NCBI GenBank assembly: GCA_020635715.1
Contig: JACJZG010000005.1
Span: forward strand, 62,001-126,000
From: Flavobacteriales bacterium
GTDB taxonomy: Bacteria; Bacteroidota; Bacteroidia; Flavobacteriales_F; PHOS-HE28
Direction of reading: 5' to 3'
Length of the DNA: 64,000 bases
Position numbers and translations under genes: made by a program. Within the stretch, counting starts at the first letter, position 1; every line of letters starts with the position of its first letter. Of the stretch, positions 40,713-50,037 are shown one piece after another. The notes beneath the pieces were generated by a model. The model was not told the DNA's origin, did not search any database, and saw only the letters and a program-made list of their open reading frames with translations.

Positions 40713-41750
40713 ATGGCACGGATCCTCGAACTCGGCCTCGATACCTTCGGTGATGTCACCCTGGCCCCTGATGGAACACCACTTCATCAAGCCCAGGTGC
40801 TGCGCCACGTCGTGGCCGAAGCCGAACTGGCCGAGCGCGTGGGCCTGGATTTCTTCGGCGTGGGCGAACACCACCGTGATGACTTCGCCGTATCGGCGCC
40901 GGAGGTCGTGCTGGCGGCCATTGCGGCGCGCACCAGCCGGATCCGCCTGGGCAGCGCCGTCACCGTGCTCAGCTCGGATGATCCGGTGCGCGTCTTCCAA
41001 CGCTTCAGCACGCTGGACGCTTTGAGCCATGGACGTGCCGAGGTGATCGTGGGACGCGGCTCCTTCACCGAATCCTTTCCGTTGTTCGGCTTCCAGCTCG
41101 ACCAGTACGAGCAGCTTTTCGAGGAACGGATGGCCCTGTTCGTGGAATTGCTGAAGGAAGGACCCACCACCTGGAGCGGCGGAACACGCGCTGCGCTCAA
41201 GGAACAACGGGTATACCCACCGACCGAAGGCGGCCACCTGCGCACCTGGGTGGCCGTTGGGGGCACGCCACAGAGCGTGGTGCGCGCAGCACATTATGGC
41301 CTGCCCCTCATGCTCGCGGTGATCGGCGGGGACCACCTGGGCTTCGTTCCCTTCGTGGACCTGTACAAGCGGGCCTTGACAGCTGCCGCCCGGGAGATGC
41401 TCCCCATCGGGGTCCATTCACCCGGATATGTTGCGGAGACGGACGAGCAGGCCAGGGAAGATCTTTGGCCACACTTCCAAGGAATGCACGCACGCATCGG
41501 GCAGGAACGGGGCTGGCCACCACTCACCCGACAGGCCTTTGAACAGATGGCGGGGCCCAATGGCGCCCTGTGCGTGGGTTCCCCGCAGACCGTGGCCAAC
41601 AAGATCGTGCGGGCGGTCAAGGCACTGGACCTATCCCGCTTCGACCTGAAGTACAGCGCCGGGACGCTCCCGCATGAGCAGCTGATGAAGAGCATCGAGC
41701 TGTACGGAACGAAGGTGGCGCCGCTGGTGCACGCCGCGCTGGCTTCATGA
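40713..41750 (+). CDS. LLM-class (luciferase-like) flavin-dependent oxidoreductase
   Basis: A 345-residue TIM-barrel flavoenzyme. 'LELGLDTFGDV' opens the barrel; 'AERVGLDFFGVGEHHRDDFA' (residues about 41-60) is the hallmark EHH segment; 'TSRIRLGSAVTVLSSDDPVR' and 'FSTLDALSHGRAEVIVGRGS' follow, with the non-prolyl cis-type 'GxAVT' strand. The family oxidises small organic substrates with FMNH2 or F420; the substrate is not predictable. Many relatives are annotated as alkanal monooxygenase-like. GAACTTTG about 20 bases before the ATG could be the -7 box. Confidence 0.88.
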   Translation: MARILELGLDTFGDVTLAPDGTPLHQAQVLRHVVAEAELAERVGLDFFGVGEHHRDDFAVSAPEVVLAAIAARTSRIRLGSAVTVLSSDDPVRVFQRFSTLDALSHGRAEVIVGRGSFTESFPLFGFQLDQYEQLFEERMALFVELLKEGPTTWSGGTRAALKEQRVYPPTEGGHLRTWVAVGGTPQSVVRAAHYGLPLMLAVIGGDHLGFVPFVDLYKRALTAAAREMLPIGVHSPGYVAETDEQAREDLWPHFQGMHARIGQERGWPPLTRQAFEQMAGPNGALCVGSPQTVANKIVRAVKALDLSRFDLKYSAGTLPHEQLMKSIELYGTKVAPLVHAALAS

Positions 41751-41770
41751 ACCCATCGTGCCAAGCGGCA

Positions 41771-41778
41771 CATCTTTG
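41771..41778 (+). promoter_or_regulatory. -7 box of the SBBP-like gene at 41797
   Basis: CATCTTTG, 18 bases before the ATG; gives a leader of about 13 bases. Confidence 0.4.
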
Positions 41779-41796
41779 CCCCCCTGATCCATTCCC

Positions 41797-43473
41797 ATGC
41801 GTCTGTTGTCGATCCTCGCCGTGTTCCTGTCCCATGCGCTTTCCGCACAGACCTATGACTGGGCGATCACCCACAACGGCGCCGCATCGCGGGGCATGGC
41901 CATGGTATGTGATGCATCCGGGAACGTCTATGTCTGTGGCAACATCAATGGTGTGGCGGATCTTGATCCGGGACCGGATACGGTGTTGAACGTTTCCGCG
42001 GGCCTGAACGGCGATCACTTCCTGATCAAGTATGGTCCGGCGGGCAACTACATCTGGCACATCTGCATCGGTGGTTCGGGCACGGAGATCCCCAAAGGCC
42101 TTGTGCTGGACCACAGCGGCAACCTGCTGATGGTGGGCCGTTTCGACAGTTACTTCGATTGGGACCCGGGCGTTGGCGAGACCGCCTTCACGAGCGCGGG
42201 CAGCACCGATGGCTTCCTGGCGAAATACGACACCACCGGCGCCTTCGTGTGGGCGAAGCGTATCGGCGGAGCTGGGCATGATGAGACCTATGGTGTGGCC
42301 ATTGATGAACAGGACAACATCTACGTGGCGGGCCAGATGAGCGCCTCGGTCAACTTCGGTACCCCCGAACAACCTGCGAACCTGGTGCACGAGGCGGGGA
42401 CGTGGGACGCGTTCTGCGCCCGCTACCGACCGGACGGGGAACTGGCCTGGGTGCGGGGCATCCAGGGTGCGGGTGGGCAGCGCGCACAGAGCATCGCTTA
42501 CGCGGATGGCCATGTGTTCGTCTACGGCGTTTGCTCGGGTGAGACACATGCGGACAACGTGGCTTCGGTCTCCGCTGGCAACAACAACCAGGCCTTCCTC
42601 TGCAAGCTTGATACGGCCGGTCAGGTGAAATGGCTGAAGGCGCACGGCGGTGCGGGCAGTGAGATCGGCGAGGCCATCCGTGCCGATGCCGAACACCTGT
42701 ACATCACCGGATCGTACACGGACGTCACCGATGCGGACCCCGGTGAGGGCGAACTCCAACTGACGCCGTACGGCGTGGGTGGCAACCTCTATTTCGCCAA
42801 ACTGGACACCGCGGGCAACGCACTGTGGGCGCACGGCCTCCAGAACAACAACCATTTCGACGGCGTGTGCGATATCGCCTGTGATGCCTGGGGCAATGTG
42901 TACGTGGCAGGCGCCCATTCCGTGGAGCAGGACTTCGACCCAGGCCCTGGCGAGACCATCCTTCCCATGACCATCGCCAATGACCTGTACCTGGCGATGT
43001 ACCTGCCCGACGGTAGTTTCGGCTGGGCGCGCGGCGTGGCGACGCATGGCGTGTTCGACACGTACAACGGTCTCGCCACTGATGACCTGGGCCATGTCTT
43101 CGTCACGGGCAGCTTCGGCGATACCGCGGTGTTCGACGTCAACGTGCCCACGGATACGCTCACCGGCCCGGGCATGGCCTTCCTGCTCATACGCTACGGC
43201 ACGGACATCACCACGGCAGTGCGCACGCCAGAAGCACCGCACGAGCTTCGTCTGTTCCCGAACCCGACACGGGACCGCCTGACCGTGCAGCTGCCCGTTG
43301 GCTGGAAGGCCGATCAGGTGCTGCTGACCGATGCCACCGGACGGATCGTTCAACGCTGGACGGGCCAGGTGCCCACCCACGTGGATGTCCATGGCCTCGC
43401 GCCTGGCGGTTATCACCTGCACCTCTGGTCGGGCGCCGAACGCTTGTCCAAGGGCTTCGCGGTGGCACCCTAG
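41797..43473 (+). CDS. T9SS-secreted SBBP-like beta-propeller protein (high GC)
   Basis: A 558-residue secreted protein: signal peptide 'MRLLSILAVFLSHALSAQ', six to seven SBBP-like units ('MVCDASGNVYVCGNINGVAD', 'DPGPDTVLNVSAG', 'AFVWAKRIGGAGHDETYGVA'), and a type A T9SS sorting domain from about residue 480 ('LRLFPNPTRDRLTVQLP', ending 'AERLSKGFAVAP'). It has the same architecture as the low-GC gene at 4609-6297, but its repeats are diverged and its codon use is host-like, so it represents the resident version. Molecular role unknown. Confidence 0.85.
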   Translation: MRLLSILAVFLSHALSAQTYDWAITHNGAASRGMAMVCDASGNVYVCGNINGVADLDPGPDTVLNVSAGLNGDHFLIKYGPAGNYIWHICIGGSGTEIPKGLVLDHSGNLLMVGRFDSYFDWDPGVGETAFTSAGSTDGFLAKYDTTGAFVWAKRIGGAGHDETYGVAIDEQDNIYVAGQMSASVNFGTPEQPANLVHEAGTWDAFCARYRPDGELAWVRGIQGAGGQRAQSIAYADGHVFVYGVCSGETHADNVASVSAGNNNQAFLCKLDTAGQVKWLKAHGGAGSEIGEAIRADAEHLYITGSYTDVTDADPGEGELQLTPYGVGGNLYFAKLDTAGNALWAHGLQNNNHFDGVCDIACDAWGNVYVAGAHSVEQDFDPGPGETILPMTIANDLYLAMYLPDGSFGWARGVATHGVFDTYNGLATDDLGHVFVTGSFGDTAVFDVNVPTDTLTGPGMAFLLIRYGTDITTAVRTPEAPHELRLFPNPTRDRLTVQLPVGWKADQVLLTDATGRIVQRWTGQVPTHVDVHGLAPGGYHLHLWSGAERLSKGFAVAP

Positions 43474-43492
43474 CCATACCGGGCATGGCCCG

Positions 43493-43500
43493 TACTTTCG
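43493..43500 (+). promoter_or_regulatory. -7 box of hisS
   Basis: TACTTTCG, 22 bases before the hisS ATG at 43523; implies a leader of about 18 bases. Confidence 0.45.
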
Positions 43501-43522
43501 CGACCACCCGCCGAGCGGGACC

Positions 43523-44896
43523 ATGAACATGGCACAGAAGCCCTCGATCCCCAAAGGCACCCGCGACTTCTCCCCGCAGGAGATGCTCCGCCGCAAGTAC
43601 ATCTTCAACACCATCGAACGGGTGTTCCAGAAGTACGGCTTCCTGCCGCTGGAGACGCCCGCCATGGAGAACCTGGAGACACTGACGGGGAAGTATGGCG
43701 AAGAAGGGGATCGGTTGATCTTCAAGATCCTGAAGCGCGGAGCCGATCTGGATCGTGCGGTGCAGGAGGGGAGCAAGAGCCTTGCTGCGGAAGCGTTGCG
43801 CTATGACCTCACCGTTCCGTTCGCGCGTTACGTGGTCCAGAACCAACACGAGATCACCTTTCCGTTCAAACGGTACCAGATCCAACCGGTCTGGCGTGCT
43901 GATAGACCGCAGAAGGGACGCTACCGGGAGTTCTACCAGTGTGATGCGGATGTGATCGGGAGTAAGAGCTTGTTGAATGAGGTTGATCTTGTTTTGCTGA
44001 TAGTTGAGGTGTTTCAAGCTTTGAATCTCAATGTGAAGATCATGGTCAACAATAGGAAAGCGCTCTTTGGGTTTGCTCAGTATTTAGGGGTTGAGGATAG
44101 AGCGGTCGAGTTTATTACCAAACTCGATAAGCAGGACAAGATTGGTGATCGCATTTTTGACGAGTTGTTGGATGAAGAGTTCCCAGCTTCCGCCGTTGAA
44201 AAGGCTCGAATGATTTTGAGTGAATCGATTTTGGGTGACTATGAATCACGTGTGGGTCGCTTTGATTATCTGATGGAACTCTTCGTGCAGAATACGAATG
44301 ATCTTGGCCGAGAGGGTTTGCAAGAGGTGAGATTCGTTCTTGATTCCATCAAACCGCATCTGCCACGAACTGGACCTGGGTTAACGACCGAGTTCAACAT
44401 TGCACTCGCGCGCGGCCTCGACTATTACACCGGCGCCATCTTTGAGGTGAAGGCGCTCGAGGGCTCCCTGCAGAGCAGCATCTGTGGCGGCGGGCGCTAC
44501 GACGACCTGACGGGCATCTTCGGGCTCAAGAACATGAGCGGCGTGGGCATCAGCTTCGGCGCGGACCGGATCTATGATGTGTTGCTGGAGACGGGTAAGT
44601 TCCCGGCCGAACTGGGCGGAAGCACGAAACTCCTCTTCGCCAACTTCGGTGAGGCCGAGGCCATGCACTGCCTGAGGTTGCTGCGCACCGTCCGCGAAGC
44701 GGGCATCCCAGCGGAACTCTATCCGGATGCGGTGAAAATGGCCAAGCAGTTCAAGTATGCGGATGACAAGGGGATCCCATACGTGGCGATCATCGGGGAG
44801 AACGAATTGAAGCAGGGTATCGTCACCGTGAAGGACATGAAGAGTGGTGAACAGAAGGCCGTGGAGCAGGACGCGCTGATCGATCTGCTGCGCTGA
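43523..44896 (+). CDS. hisS: Histidyl-tRNA synthetase
   Basis: A 457-residue class II synthetase that charges tRNA-His. Motif 1 region 'PKGTRDFSPQEMLRRKYIFN' (about 9-28), motif 2 'FPFKRYQIQPVWRADRPQKG' and 'RYREFYQCDADV' (about 113-145), the HisRS-specific 'ALARGLDYYTGAIFE' (about 293-307), motif 3 'GISFGADRIYDVLLE', and a C-terminal anticodon-binding domain ('YPDAVKMAKQFKYADDKGIP'). All catalytic parts are intact. The DNA encoding the insertion-domain part (about 43950-44390) is only about 44% GC against roughly 60% or more on either side, with AT-rich codons, though the reading frame is unbroken. ATG 43523 follows a -7 box; a second ATG is at 43529. Confidence 0.96.
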   Translation: MNMAQKPSIPKGTRDFSPQEMLRRKYIFNTIERVFQKYGFLPLETPAMENLETLTGKYGEEGDRLIFKILKRGADLDRAVQEGSKSLAAEALRYDLTVPFARYVVQNQHEITFPFKRYQIQPVWRADRPQKGRYREFYQCDADVIGSKSLLNEVDLVLLIVEVFQALNLNVKIMVNNRKALFGFAQYLGVEDRAVEFITKLDKQDKIGDRIFDELLDEEFPASAVEKARMILSESILGDYESRVGRFDYLMELFVQNTNDLGREGLQEVRFVLDSIKPHLPRTGPGLTTEFNIALARGLDYYTGAIFEVKALEGSLQSSICGGGRYDDLTGIFGLKNMSGVGISFGADRIYDVLLETGKFPAELGGSTKLLFANFGEAEAMHCLRLLRTVREAGIPAELYPDAVKMAKQFKYADDKGIPYVAIIGENELKQGIVTVKDMKSGEQKAVEQDALIDLLR

Positions 44897-44910
44897 ACCA
44901 AGGGTCAGGA

Positions 44911-44947
44911 AACAGGAAGGGCGGACCATCGGTCCGCCCTTCCTGTT
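44911..44947. terminator. Bidirectional intrinsic terminator between hisS and the GEVED gene
   Basis: A perfect 17-bp hairpin: 44911-44927 pairs with 44931-44947 around a three-base loop. It lies between the two convergent stop codons (44896 and 44962) and can serve both strands. Confidence 0.85.
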
Positions 44948-44961
44948 GTCCATCACGTTGA

Positions 44962-46602
44962 TCAACGAACGACCACCGGACGCACGCTGCGACCAGCCTC
45001 CGTGGTGATCACCACGTTGTAGGTGCCCGCTGCGAGAACGCCCGCAAGTTGGAGCGTCGTGCGCTCGCCGTTCGTGAAGTTCACGTTCGAAGCATGCACC
45101 GTACGACCGGTCATGTCCACGATCGAGACCGAACCACGACCCTCCAGCTGGCTGCCTTGGATGCTGATGTCGCCGTTCGTCGGGTTCGGGAAGATGCTCC
45201 AGTCAGCGGCGTTGCGCTCGTTGACCGCGGTTCCTTCCAACACCACCACGGTGTAGTCCTCCACGTCGCCGTAGGTCGCGATGCCGCAGGGGAGCAGGTC
45301 ACCCGTGTACATCAGGCGCACGCGCATCCGCGTGGAGCCCAGTTCCGCCGTTCCGGGCACGCTCACCATCCCCGCGAAGGTGGCGGCTTCATCGGCGGTG
45401 GTCAGTTCGGTCATCTCTCCCTCGTCCTCGAAGTCTCCGTTCTGGTTCCAATCGATCCACACCGCGCACTGGTCGCCGTCGTAGAACGCATCGGGGTTGT
45501 TCGTGACCATGATGCTCACATCGGTACCACGGTCCACGCTCGTGGTCATGTCCGTGAAGTCCTGGTAGGTCGGTCCGCAATCCGAGTCGTTGTTGATGGT
45601 CCCAAATTGCACGTTGGTGGCGTACTCATCGCAACCTTCGGACGAAGCAGCGCAATAGGCGTCGCACTCCGTGGCGATCACGCCGATCGTGTAGTCACCG
45701 GCTGGTGCTTGCGGTGCTGCACCGGGCACGAGCACCACGTAGGTGCCGGCGGCGAGTTGGGCGAAGGTGACCGTGCAGGCACCGCTGCTGCCGATGATCG
45801 GGTCCGCGAAGCCTTCGCAGTCCATGGCGATCACATCGGCGAACTCCAGGAACTCCGAACCATCCATGCAGTAGTTCAGCGTCACATCGGCACATTCGGT
45901 CAACGTGAAGGCATGCCACACGGCCACCACACCAAAGTCGGTGTCCAGGGTCGCCCCTTCATTGTTGCCGGTGAATTCGATGCTGGCACCAACGGACAGG
46001 CCCTGCGGCGTTGCGTTCGCACAATCATCATTCGCGGGAGGCGCCACACCATCGGTCACACAAATGGTGAAGGTCAGGTTCTCCGGAACTGGTGAGGAAT
46101 AGTAGTACACGCGCACGTAGTAGGTGCTTCCGGTGGAAGTCGGCACAGTGATCGATTCGGTGAGATCGAGCACGCCAGTGCCGGGGTCGGGGAAGTTGAG
46201 GTCACTGCATCCCAGCGGTGTCGGGTCACCGCAGGCGCCGGTGAAGACCTCCACCACCACGTCATAATCGCCGTTCCCGAGCACATCCACCCGCGAGAAG
46301 TCGCTGGTGGCCACGAATGAATACCACACGTCGAACGCATCGGGTGAGGTGTAAAGTCCGCAGTTCTCCGAGGCGGGCAAGGATTCGGTGGCGCCATCAC
46401 TGTTACCGGCGATCATGTTGCAGGTCGCACCCACCGTGAGCGGGATGGCATTGTCGCATTCGTCATTGATCGGAGCATTGCCGCGTTGCGTATGCGCAGC
46501 ATCCCGTCGGTTCTCCATGCCCGGCTTCGCGGACTGAGCGCTTGCGAGCGTGGTCATGGAGGCGAGCAGGAAGGAAAGAGGTAAGGTGTAGTTGTTCAAC
46601 AT
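44962..46602 (-). CDS. T9SS-secreted protein with GEVED domain
   Basis: A 546-residue surface protein. Signal peptide 'LSFLLASMTTLASAQ'; two pre-peptidase-C-like beta-sandwiches (about 45-165 'NDECDNAIPLTVGATCNMIA', and about 185-300 'NDDCANATPQGLSVGASIEF'); a GEVED domain (about 330-450) with its naming motif as 'YGDVEDYTV' and 'WIDWNQNGDFEDEGE'; and a type A sorting domain ('WSIFPNPTNGDISIQG', from about 465, ending 'AGRSVRPVVVR'). No catalytic domain, so it is likely an adhesin or binding protein. Shares a terminator with hisS. Confidence 0.87.
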   Translation of the reverse strand: MLNNYTLPLSFLLASMTTLASAQSAKPGMENRRDAAHTQRGNAPINDECDNAIPLTVGATCNMIAGNSDGATESLPASENCGLYTSPDAFDVWYSFVATSDFSRVDVLGNGDYDVVVEVFTGACGDPTPLGCSDLNFPDPGTGVLDLTESITVPTSTGSTYYVRVYYYSSPVPENLTFTICVTDGVAPPANDDCANATPQGLSVGASIEFTGNNEGATLDTDFGVVAVWHAFTLTECADVTLNYCMDGSEFLEFADVIAMDCEGFADPIIGSSGACTVTFAQLAAGTYVVLVPGAAPQAPAGDYTIGVIATECDAYCAASSEGCDEYATNVQFGTINNDSDCGPTYQDFTDMTTSVDRGTDVSIMVTNNPDAFYDGDQCAVWIDWNQNGDFEDEGEMTELTTADEAATFAGMVSVPGTAELGSTRMRVRLMYTGDLLPCGIATYGDVEDYTVVVLEGTAVNERNAADWSIFPNPTNGDISIQGSQLEGRGSVSIVDMTGRTVHASNVNFTNGERTTLQLAGVLAAGTYNVVITTEAGRSVRPVVVR

Positions 46603-46740
46603 GTGTCAGTTTTGTCGAGGGCGTAAAGTTCCGTTCCCTGCGACGGTATCCCGACGCCCAAGGGAAGGAATGGTATGTACGGTTCATGCCGGGACCAACG
46701 GAATATCGATGCGGACGGCCCGCGAACGGATCGATGCACG

Positions 46741-46748
46741 CATCTTTG
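46741..46748 (+). promoter_or_regulatory. -7 box of hutH
   Basis: CATCTTTG, 22 bases before the ATG at 46771. Confidence 0.4.
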
Positions 46749-46770
46749 GACCGATCATCCACCCCCGAGC

Positions 46771-48297
46771 ATGGCGAAGAAGAAGACACGCGTGGCGAAG
46801 CAGAGTGACCAGCTGGCGCTGATCACCACCCTGGGCATGGACCTGGAGACCTTCGTTGATGCGTTGGACCGTGGTGTGCCACTGGCCCTCGCCCCCGACG
46901 CGAAGGAAGCCGTGGAACGTGCGCATCGATACCTGAAGGACAGGTTGAAGCGCAGCGACGCACCCATCTACGGTGTGAACACGGGTTTCGGTTCGTTGTA
47001 CGACAAGTCCATAGCCCGCAAGGACCTCGCCCAATTGCAGCGGAACCTGGTGATGAGCCATGCCTGCGGCAGTGGCGATCCCGTGCCGGCGGAAGTGGTG
47101 CGGGCCATGTTGGTGCTGAAGGTGCAGAACATGGCCTTCGGCCATAGCGCTGTGGCACCGGCCACGGTGCAGCGCTTCATCGACATGTACAATGCCGACA
47201 TGCTACCGGTGGTGTATGAACGCGGATCGCTTGGTGCCTCCGGTGACCTGGCCCCGCTGGCGCACCTCAGTCTTCCCTTGCTCGGGCTTGGCGAAGTGGT
47301 GCTTGCCGGCAAGCGCATGAAGAGCGCACAGGCGTTGAAGAAGATGGGGTGGAAGCCGCTCGAGCTGGGCCCGAAGGAAGGGCTCGCCCTGCTGAACGGC
47401 ACACAATTCATGAACGCCTATGCCGCATTGCTTGTGCAGAAGGCCACGCGTCTGGCGCAACTGGCCGATGTGATCGGGGCGGTGTCCCTCGATGCCTACG
47501 ACGGCCGCATCGAACCCTTCCATCCTTCGGTCCACGCGGTGCGTCCGCATCCAGGACAGGCGGTGGTGGCCGGCCATTTCCGGGAGCTGCTGCGTGGCAG
47601 TGCGCTGATCAAGCGGGCGAAGGCGCACGTGCAGGATCCCTATTCCTTCCGGTGTATCCCACAGGTGCACGGTGCCTCGCGCGATGCGATCGCCTATGCG
47701 GAGCGCGTGGTGGGCCGTGAGCTGGAGGCGGTGACCGACAACCCCACCGTGTTCGATGATGAGGACCTGATCATCAGCGCAGGCAACTTCCATGGTCAGC
47801 CACTGGCCCTGGCCCTTGACTTCCTGGCGATCGCGGTGGCCGAACTGGGCAGCATCAGCGAACGCCGCACCTACAAGTTGATCAGCGGCCAACGCGGGCT
47901 GCCGGCCTTCCTCGTGGCGGAGCCCGGGCTGAACAGCGGCTTCATGATCCCGCAGTACACCGCGGCTTCGCTCGTTAGCGCGAACAAGCAACGCGCGATG
48001 CCCAACAGTGTGGACACCATCGACAGCAGCAACGGCCAGGAGGACCATGTGAGCATGGGCGCTGCGGCGGCCATCAAGACCTGGCACGTGGTGCATGATG
48101 TGGAACGGGTACTGGCCATCGAGCTGTTCACTGCCGCGCAGGCGCTTGAGTTCCGCCGCCCGGAAGGAAGTTCCGCACGGCTGGAGTCCTTCGTAGCCGC
48201 CTTCCGCGAACGTGTGCCTTTTGTGAAGGTGGACACGGTGATGCATGACCTGATGGAGGAGGCGCTCGCCTTCGTCCGCACGGTGCCGATCAGCTAG
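46771..48297 (+). CDS. hutH: Histidine ammonia-lyase
   Basis: A 508-residue enzyme that deaminates L-histidine to urocanate, the first step of histidine breakdown. The MIO prosthetic group forms from Ala156-Ser157-Gly158 in 'GSLGASGDLAPLAH'. Other signatures are 'IYGVNTGFGSLYD', 'GTQFMNAYAAL', 'QDPYSFRCIPQVHGASRDA' and 'SNGQEDHVSMGAAAA'. ATG 46771 gives the family length; an upstream extension is not supported. No hutU, hutI or hutG gene is in the window. A GTG-started hydrolase gene overlaps its stop by one base. Confidence 0.94.
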   Translation: MAKKKTRVAKQSDQLALITTLGMDLETFVDALDRGVPLALAPDAKEAVERAHRYLKDRLKRSDAPIYGVNTGFGSLYDKSIARKDLAQLQRNLVMSHACGSGDPVPAEVVRAMLVLKVQNMAFGHSAVAPATVQRFIDMYNADMLPVVYERGSLGASGDLAPLAHLSLPLLGLGEVVLAGKRMKSAQALKKMGWKPLELGPKEGLALLNGTQFMNAYAALLVQKATRLAQLADVIGAVSLDAYDGRIEPFHPSVHAVRPHPGQAVVAGHFRELLRGSALIKRAKAHVQDPYSFRCIPQVHGASRDAIAYAERVVGRELEAVTDNPTVFDDEDLIISAGNFHGQPLALALDFLAIAVAELGSISERRTYKLISGQRGLPAFLVAEPGLNSGFMIPQYTAASLVSANKQRAMPNSVDTIDSSNGQEDHVSMGAAAAIKTWHVVHDVERVLAIELFTAAQALEFRRPEGSSARLESFVAAFRERVPFVKVDTVMHDLMEEALAFVRTVPIS

Positions 48298-48968
48298 TGG
48301 ACGCCTACCTGATACCCGGGCTGGGCGCGGATCACCGACTGTTCGCGCGGCTCCAGCTCAATGGTGTATCGGTCCACCACCTGGATCATCCTGCACTGCC
48401 GCGTGGAGCCACCTTGAAGGACTACGCGCTGGCACAAGCCTCCCGGGTGGATCAGGCCAGACCGCACGTGCTCATCGGAGTGAGCATGGGTGGCATGGTG
48501 GCCCAGGAGCTCGCCGCGATCACACATCCTGCCATGGTCATCCTCATCTCCAGTTGGAAGGGAACCGAGGAGATGCCCTGGTCCATCCGCCTGTTGCGCG
48601 GGACACATCCGGAACGCATACTCTCACGAGCCGTGATCACCAGGAGCCTGCCGGTGGTGCGGTGGGAGATGGGGGTGCAAGGTGCCGAGGCGACCGCGCT
48701 CTTTGATGCGCTGGTGAAGGACTGTCCCGTTGAAAGCCTGAAGACGCAGATCAACGCCTGCCTCACCTGGTCGGGTCCCGAGCAACCCGTGCACCAACTC
48801 GTTCACATCCACGGCGACAAGGACCGCCTGATGCCCGTTGGTCCGATCAAGGATCCGGTCGTGATCAATGGAGGGACCCACTTCATGGTCTTCAGCATGG
48901 CGGCGGAGGTTTCCGCGGCCGTGAACGCGGTGCTGGGCAAGCACTCGTCCGTCAACCCTTCAGCTTGA
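48297..48968 (+). CDS. Alpha/beta hydrolase
   Basis: A 223-residue hydrolase-fold protein starting at GTG 48297, whose first base is the last base of the hutH stop. The start 'AYLIPGLGADHRLFARL' supplies the oxyanion region, the nucleophile elbow is 'IGVSMGGMVAQ' (Ser63) and the general base His lies in 'INGGTHFMV' near residue 195; Asp is probably in 'HIHGDKDRLMP'. Substrate unknown. The last 17 bases overlap the convergent tonB gene. Confidence 0.78.
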   Translation: MDAYLIPGLGADHRLFARLQLNGVSVHHLDHPALPRGATLKDYALAQASRVDQARPHVLIGVSMGGMVAQELAAITHPAMVILISSWKGTEEMPWSIRLLRGTHPERILSRAVITRSLPVVRWEMGVQGAEATALFDALVKDCPVESLKTQINACLTWSGPEQPVHQLVHIHGDKDRLMPVGPIKDPVVINGGTHFMVFSMAAEVSAAVNAVLGKHSSVNPSA

Positions 48969-49815
48969 AGACGATCGGGAGGTTGTAGTGCACGTCCACA
49001 TCGCGCTTGTTGAAGCGCCCCGGCTTCCACTTGATCATCTTCCGCACCACGCGCAAAGCCTCGGCATCCATGGTGGGGCTTACGCCTTGCAGGATGCGGA
49101 CGTCGGTGACCGACCCGTCCGAACGGATGATGAAGCCCACGGTGACACGCCCTTCACGCCGTGCCTCGATGTCGATGTCGGGGTAATGCACTTCGTTGCG
49201 CAGGTACTTGTACAGGGCTGGGTCGCCGCCCGGGTATTCCGGCATGGCTTCCAATTCCCATCCGTTCTTCACCCCGATGTCCGAGCCGCCACCCGTATCG
49301 CCACCCCCGCCACCGCCCGGTGCCGGGTCAGGGTCCGGGTCGCCGCCCTTGCCGGGTCCGGGGTCCGGATCGGGGTCGGAGGGCAGGCTGTCCACCGCCA
49401 GTTGCGGAATGGAATCCACCGCTACGATCGGTCCGATGCCTTTGGCACCGCCACCAGCCGGCTTCGGCGTTGGCGGGGTGGGAGTGGGGTCGGCCTTCTT
49501 GGGGTAGATCACGTCCACCACCTTCAGCACATGGTCATCGATGGGGACGATCGGTATGCCCGGGGGAGCCACCACCTGACTTGTGAACCAATGGGGAAGC
49601 GCTACCGCGCCACCGAGGAAGCCGATGGAGACGAGAAAGGCGAGCAACAGGGTGCGGTGGTGTTCGCGCCGGATCGCGTAAGCGCCATAGTCCTTGTGGC
49701 GGTCGAGGAAGACGAGTTCGTTCCGCTGCGCGGAGAGCACATTGTTCCAGCCCGACTCGGCGGCCAGCAGGATGGTGAGTGAGAAGATGGCAAGGATGGC
49801 AAGCAGGATGATCAT
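48952..49815 (-). CDS. tonB: Energy transducer TonB
   Basis: A 287-residue protein. 'MIILLAILAIFSLTILLAAE' is followed by a second membrane helix ('LLLAFLVSIGFLGGAVALPH'), a Pro/Asp/Gly-rich periplasmic spacer ('DPTPTPPTPKPAGGGAKG', 'PDPDPGPGKGGDPDPDPAPG') and a TonB C-terminal domain ('MPEYPGGDPALYKYLRNEVH', 'EGRVTVGFIIRSDGSVTDVR', 'VVRKMIKWKPGRFNKRDVDV') that contacts receptor TonB boxes. The PEYPGG motif is the Bacteroidota type. No ExbB/ExbD adjacent. The frame is open for 99 more codons upstream without TonB-like content; ATG 49815 is used. Confidence 0.88.
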   Translation of the reverse strand: MIILLAILAIFSLTILLAAESGWNNVLSAQRNELVFLDRHKDYGAYAIRREHHRTLLLAFLVSIGFLGGAVALPHWFTSQVVAPPGIPIVPIDDHVLKVVDVIYPKKADPTPTPPTPKPAGGGAKGIGPIVAVDSIPQLAVDSLPSDPDPDPGPGKGGDPDPDPAPGGGGGGDTGGGSDIGVKNGWELEAMPEYPGGDPALYKYLRNEVHYPDIDIEARREGRVTVGFIIRSDGSVTDVRILQGVSPTMDAEALRVVRKMIKWKPGRFNKRDVDVHYNLPIVFKLKG

Positions 49816-50014
49816 GGCATCGGTGGTTTGTGGTGCAACGGACGGCCCGCTTGTTGTTGTACACGCAACACTGGGAATGCGTTCGATCAGCGAGGAACGG
49901 TGCCTTTCGGGGAAGGAGCGTGAGGCAACGATCGGCCCCGGTGCCTCGTCTTCTTCACAACGAACACGTTGGTATCCAAGCCTTCGGACCCGCTCTCCCC
50001 ACTTGCGAGGCCGG

Positions 50015-50022
50015 TACTTTCG
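50015..50022 (+). promoter_or_regulatory. -7 box of the giant PKD-repeat gene
   Basis: TACTTTCG, 15 bases before GTG 50038. It lies downstream of the alternative ATG at 49969, so that ATG would not be in the mRNA. Confidence 0.45.
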
Positions 50023-50037
50023 TTCACTGGACCATTC

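Noticed and set aside
49969..50037. ATG 49969 as start of the giant PKD protein
   Set aside because: It lies upstream of a -7 box and adds 23 residues before an otherwise normal signal peptide.
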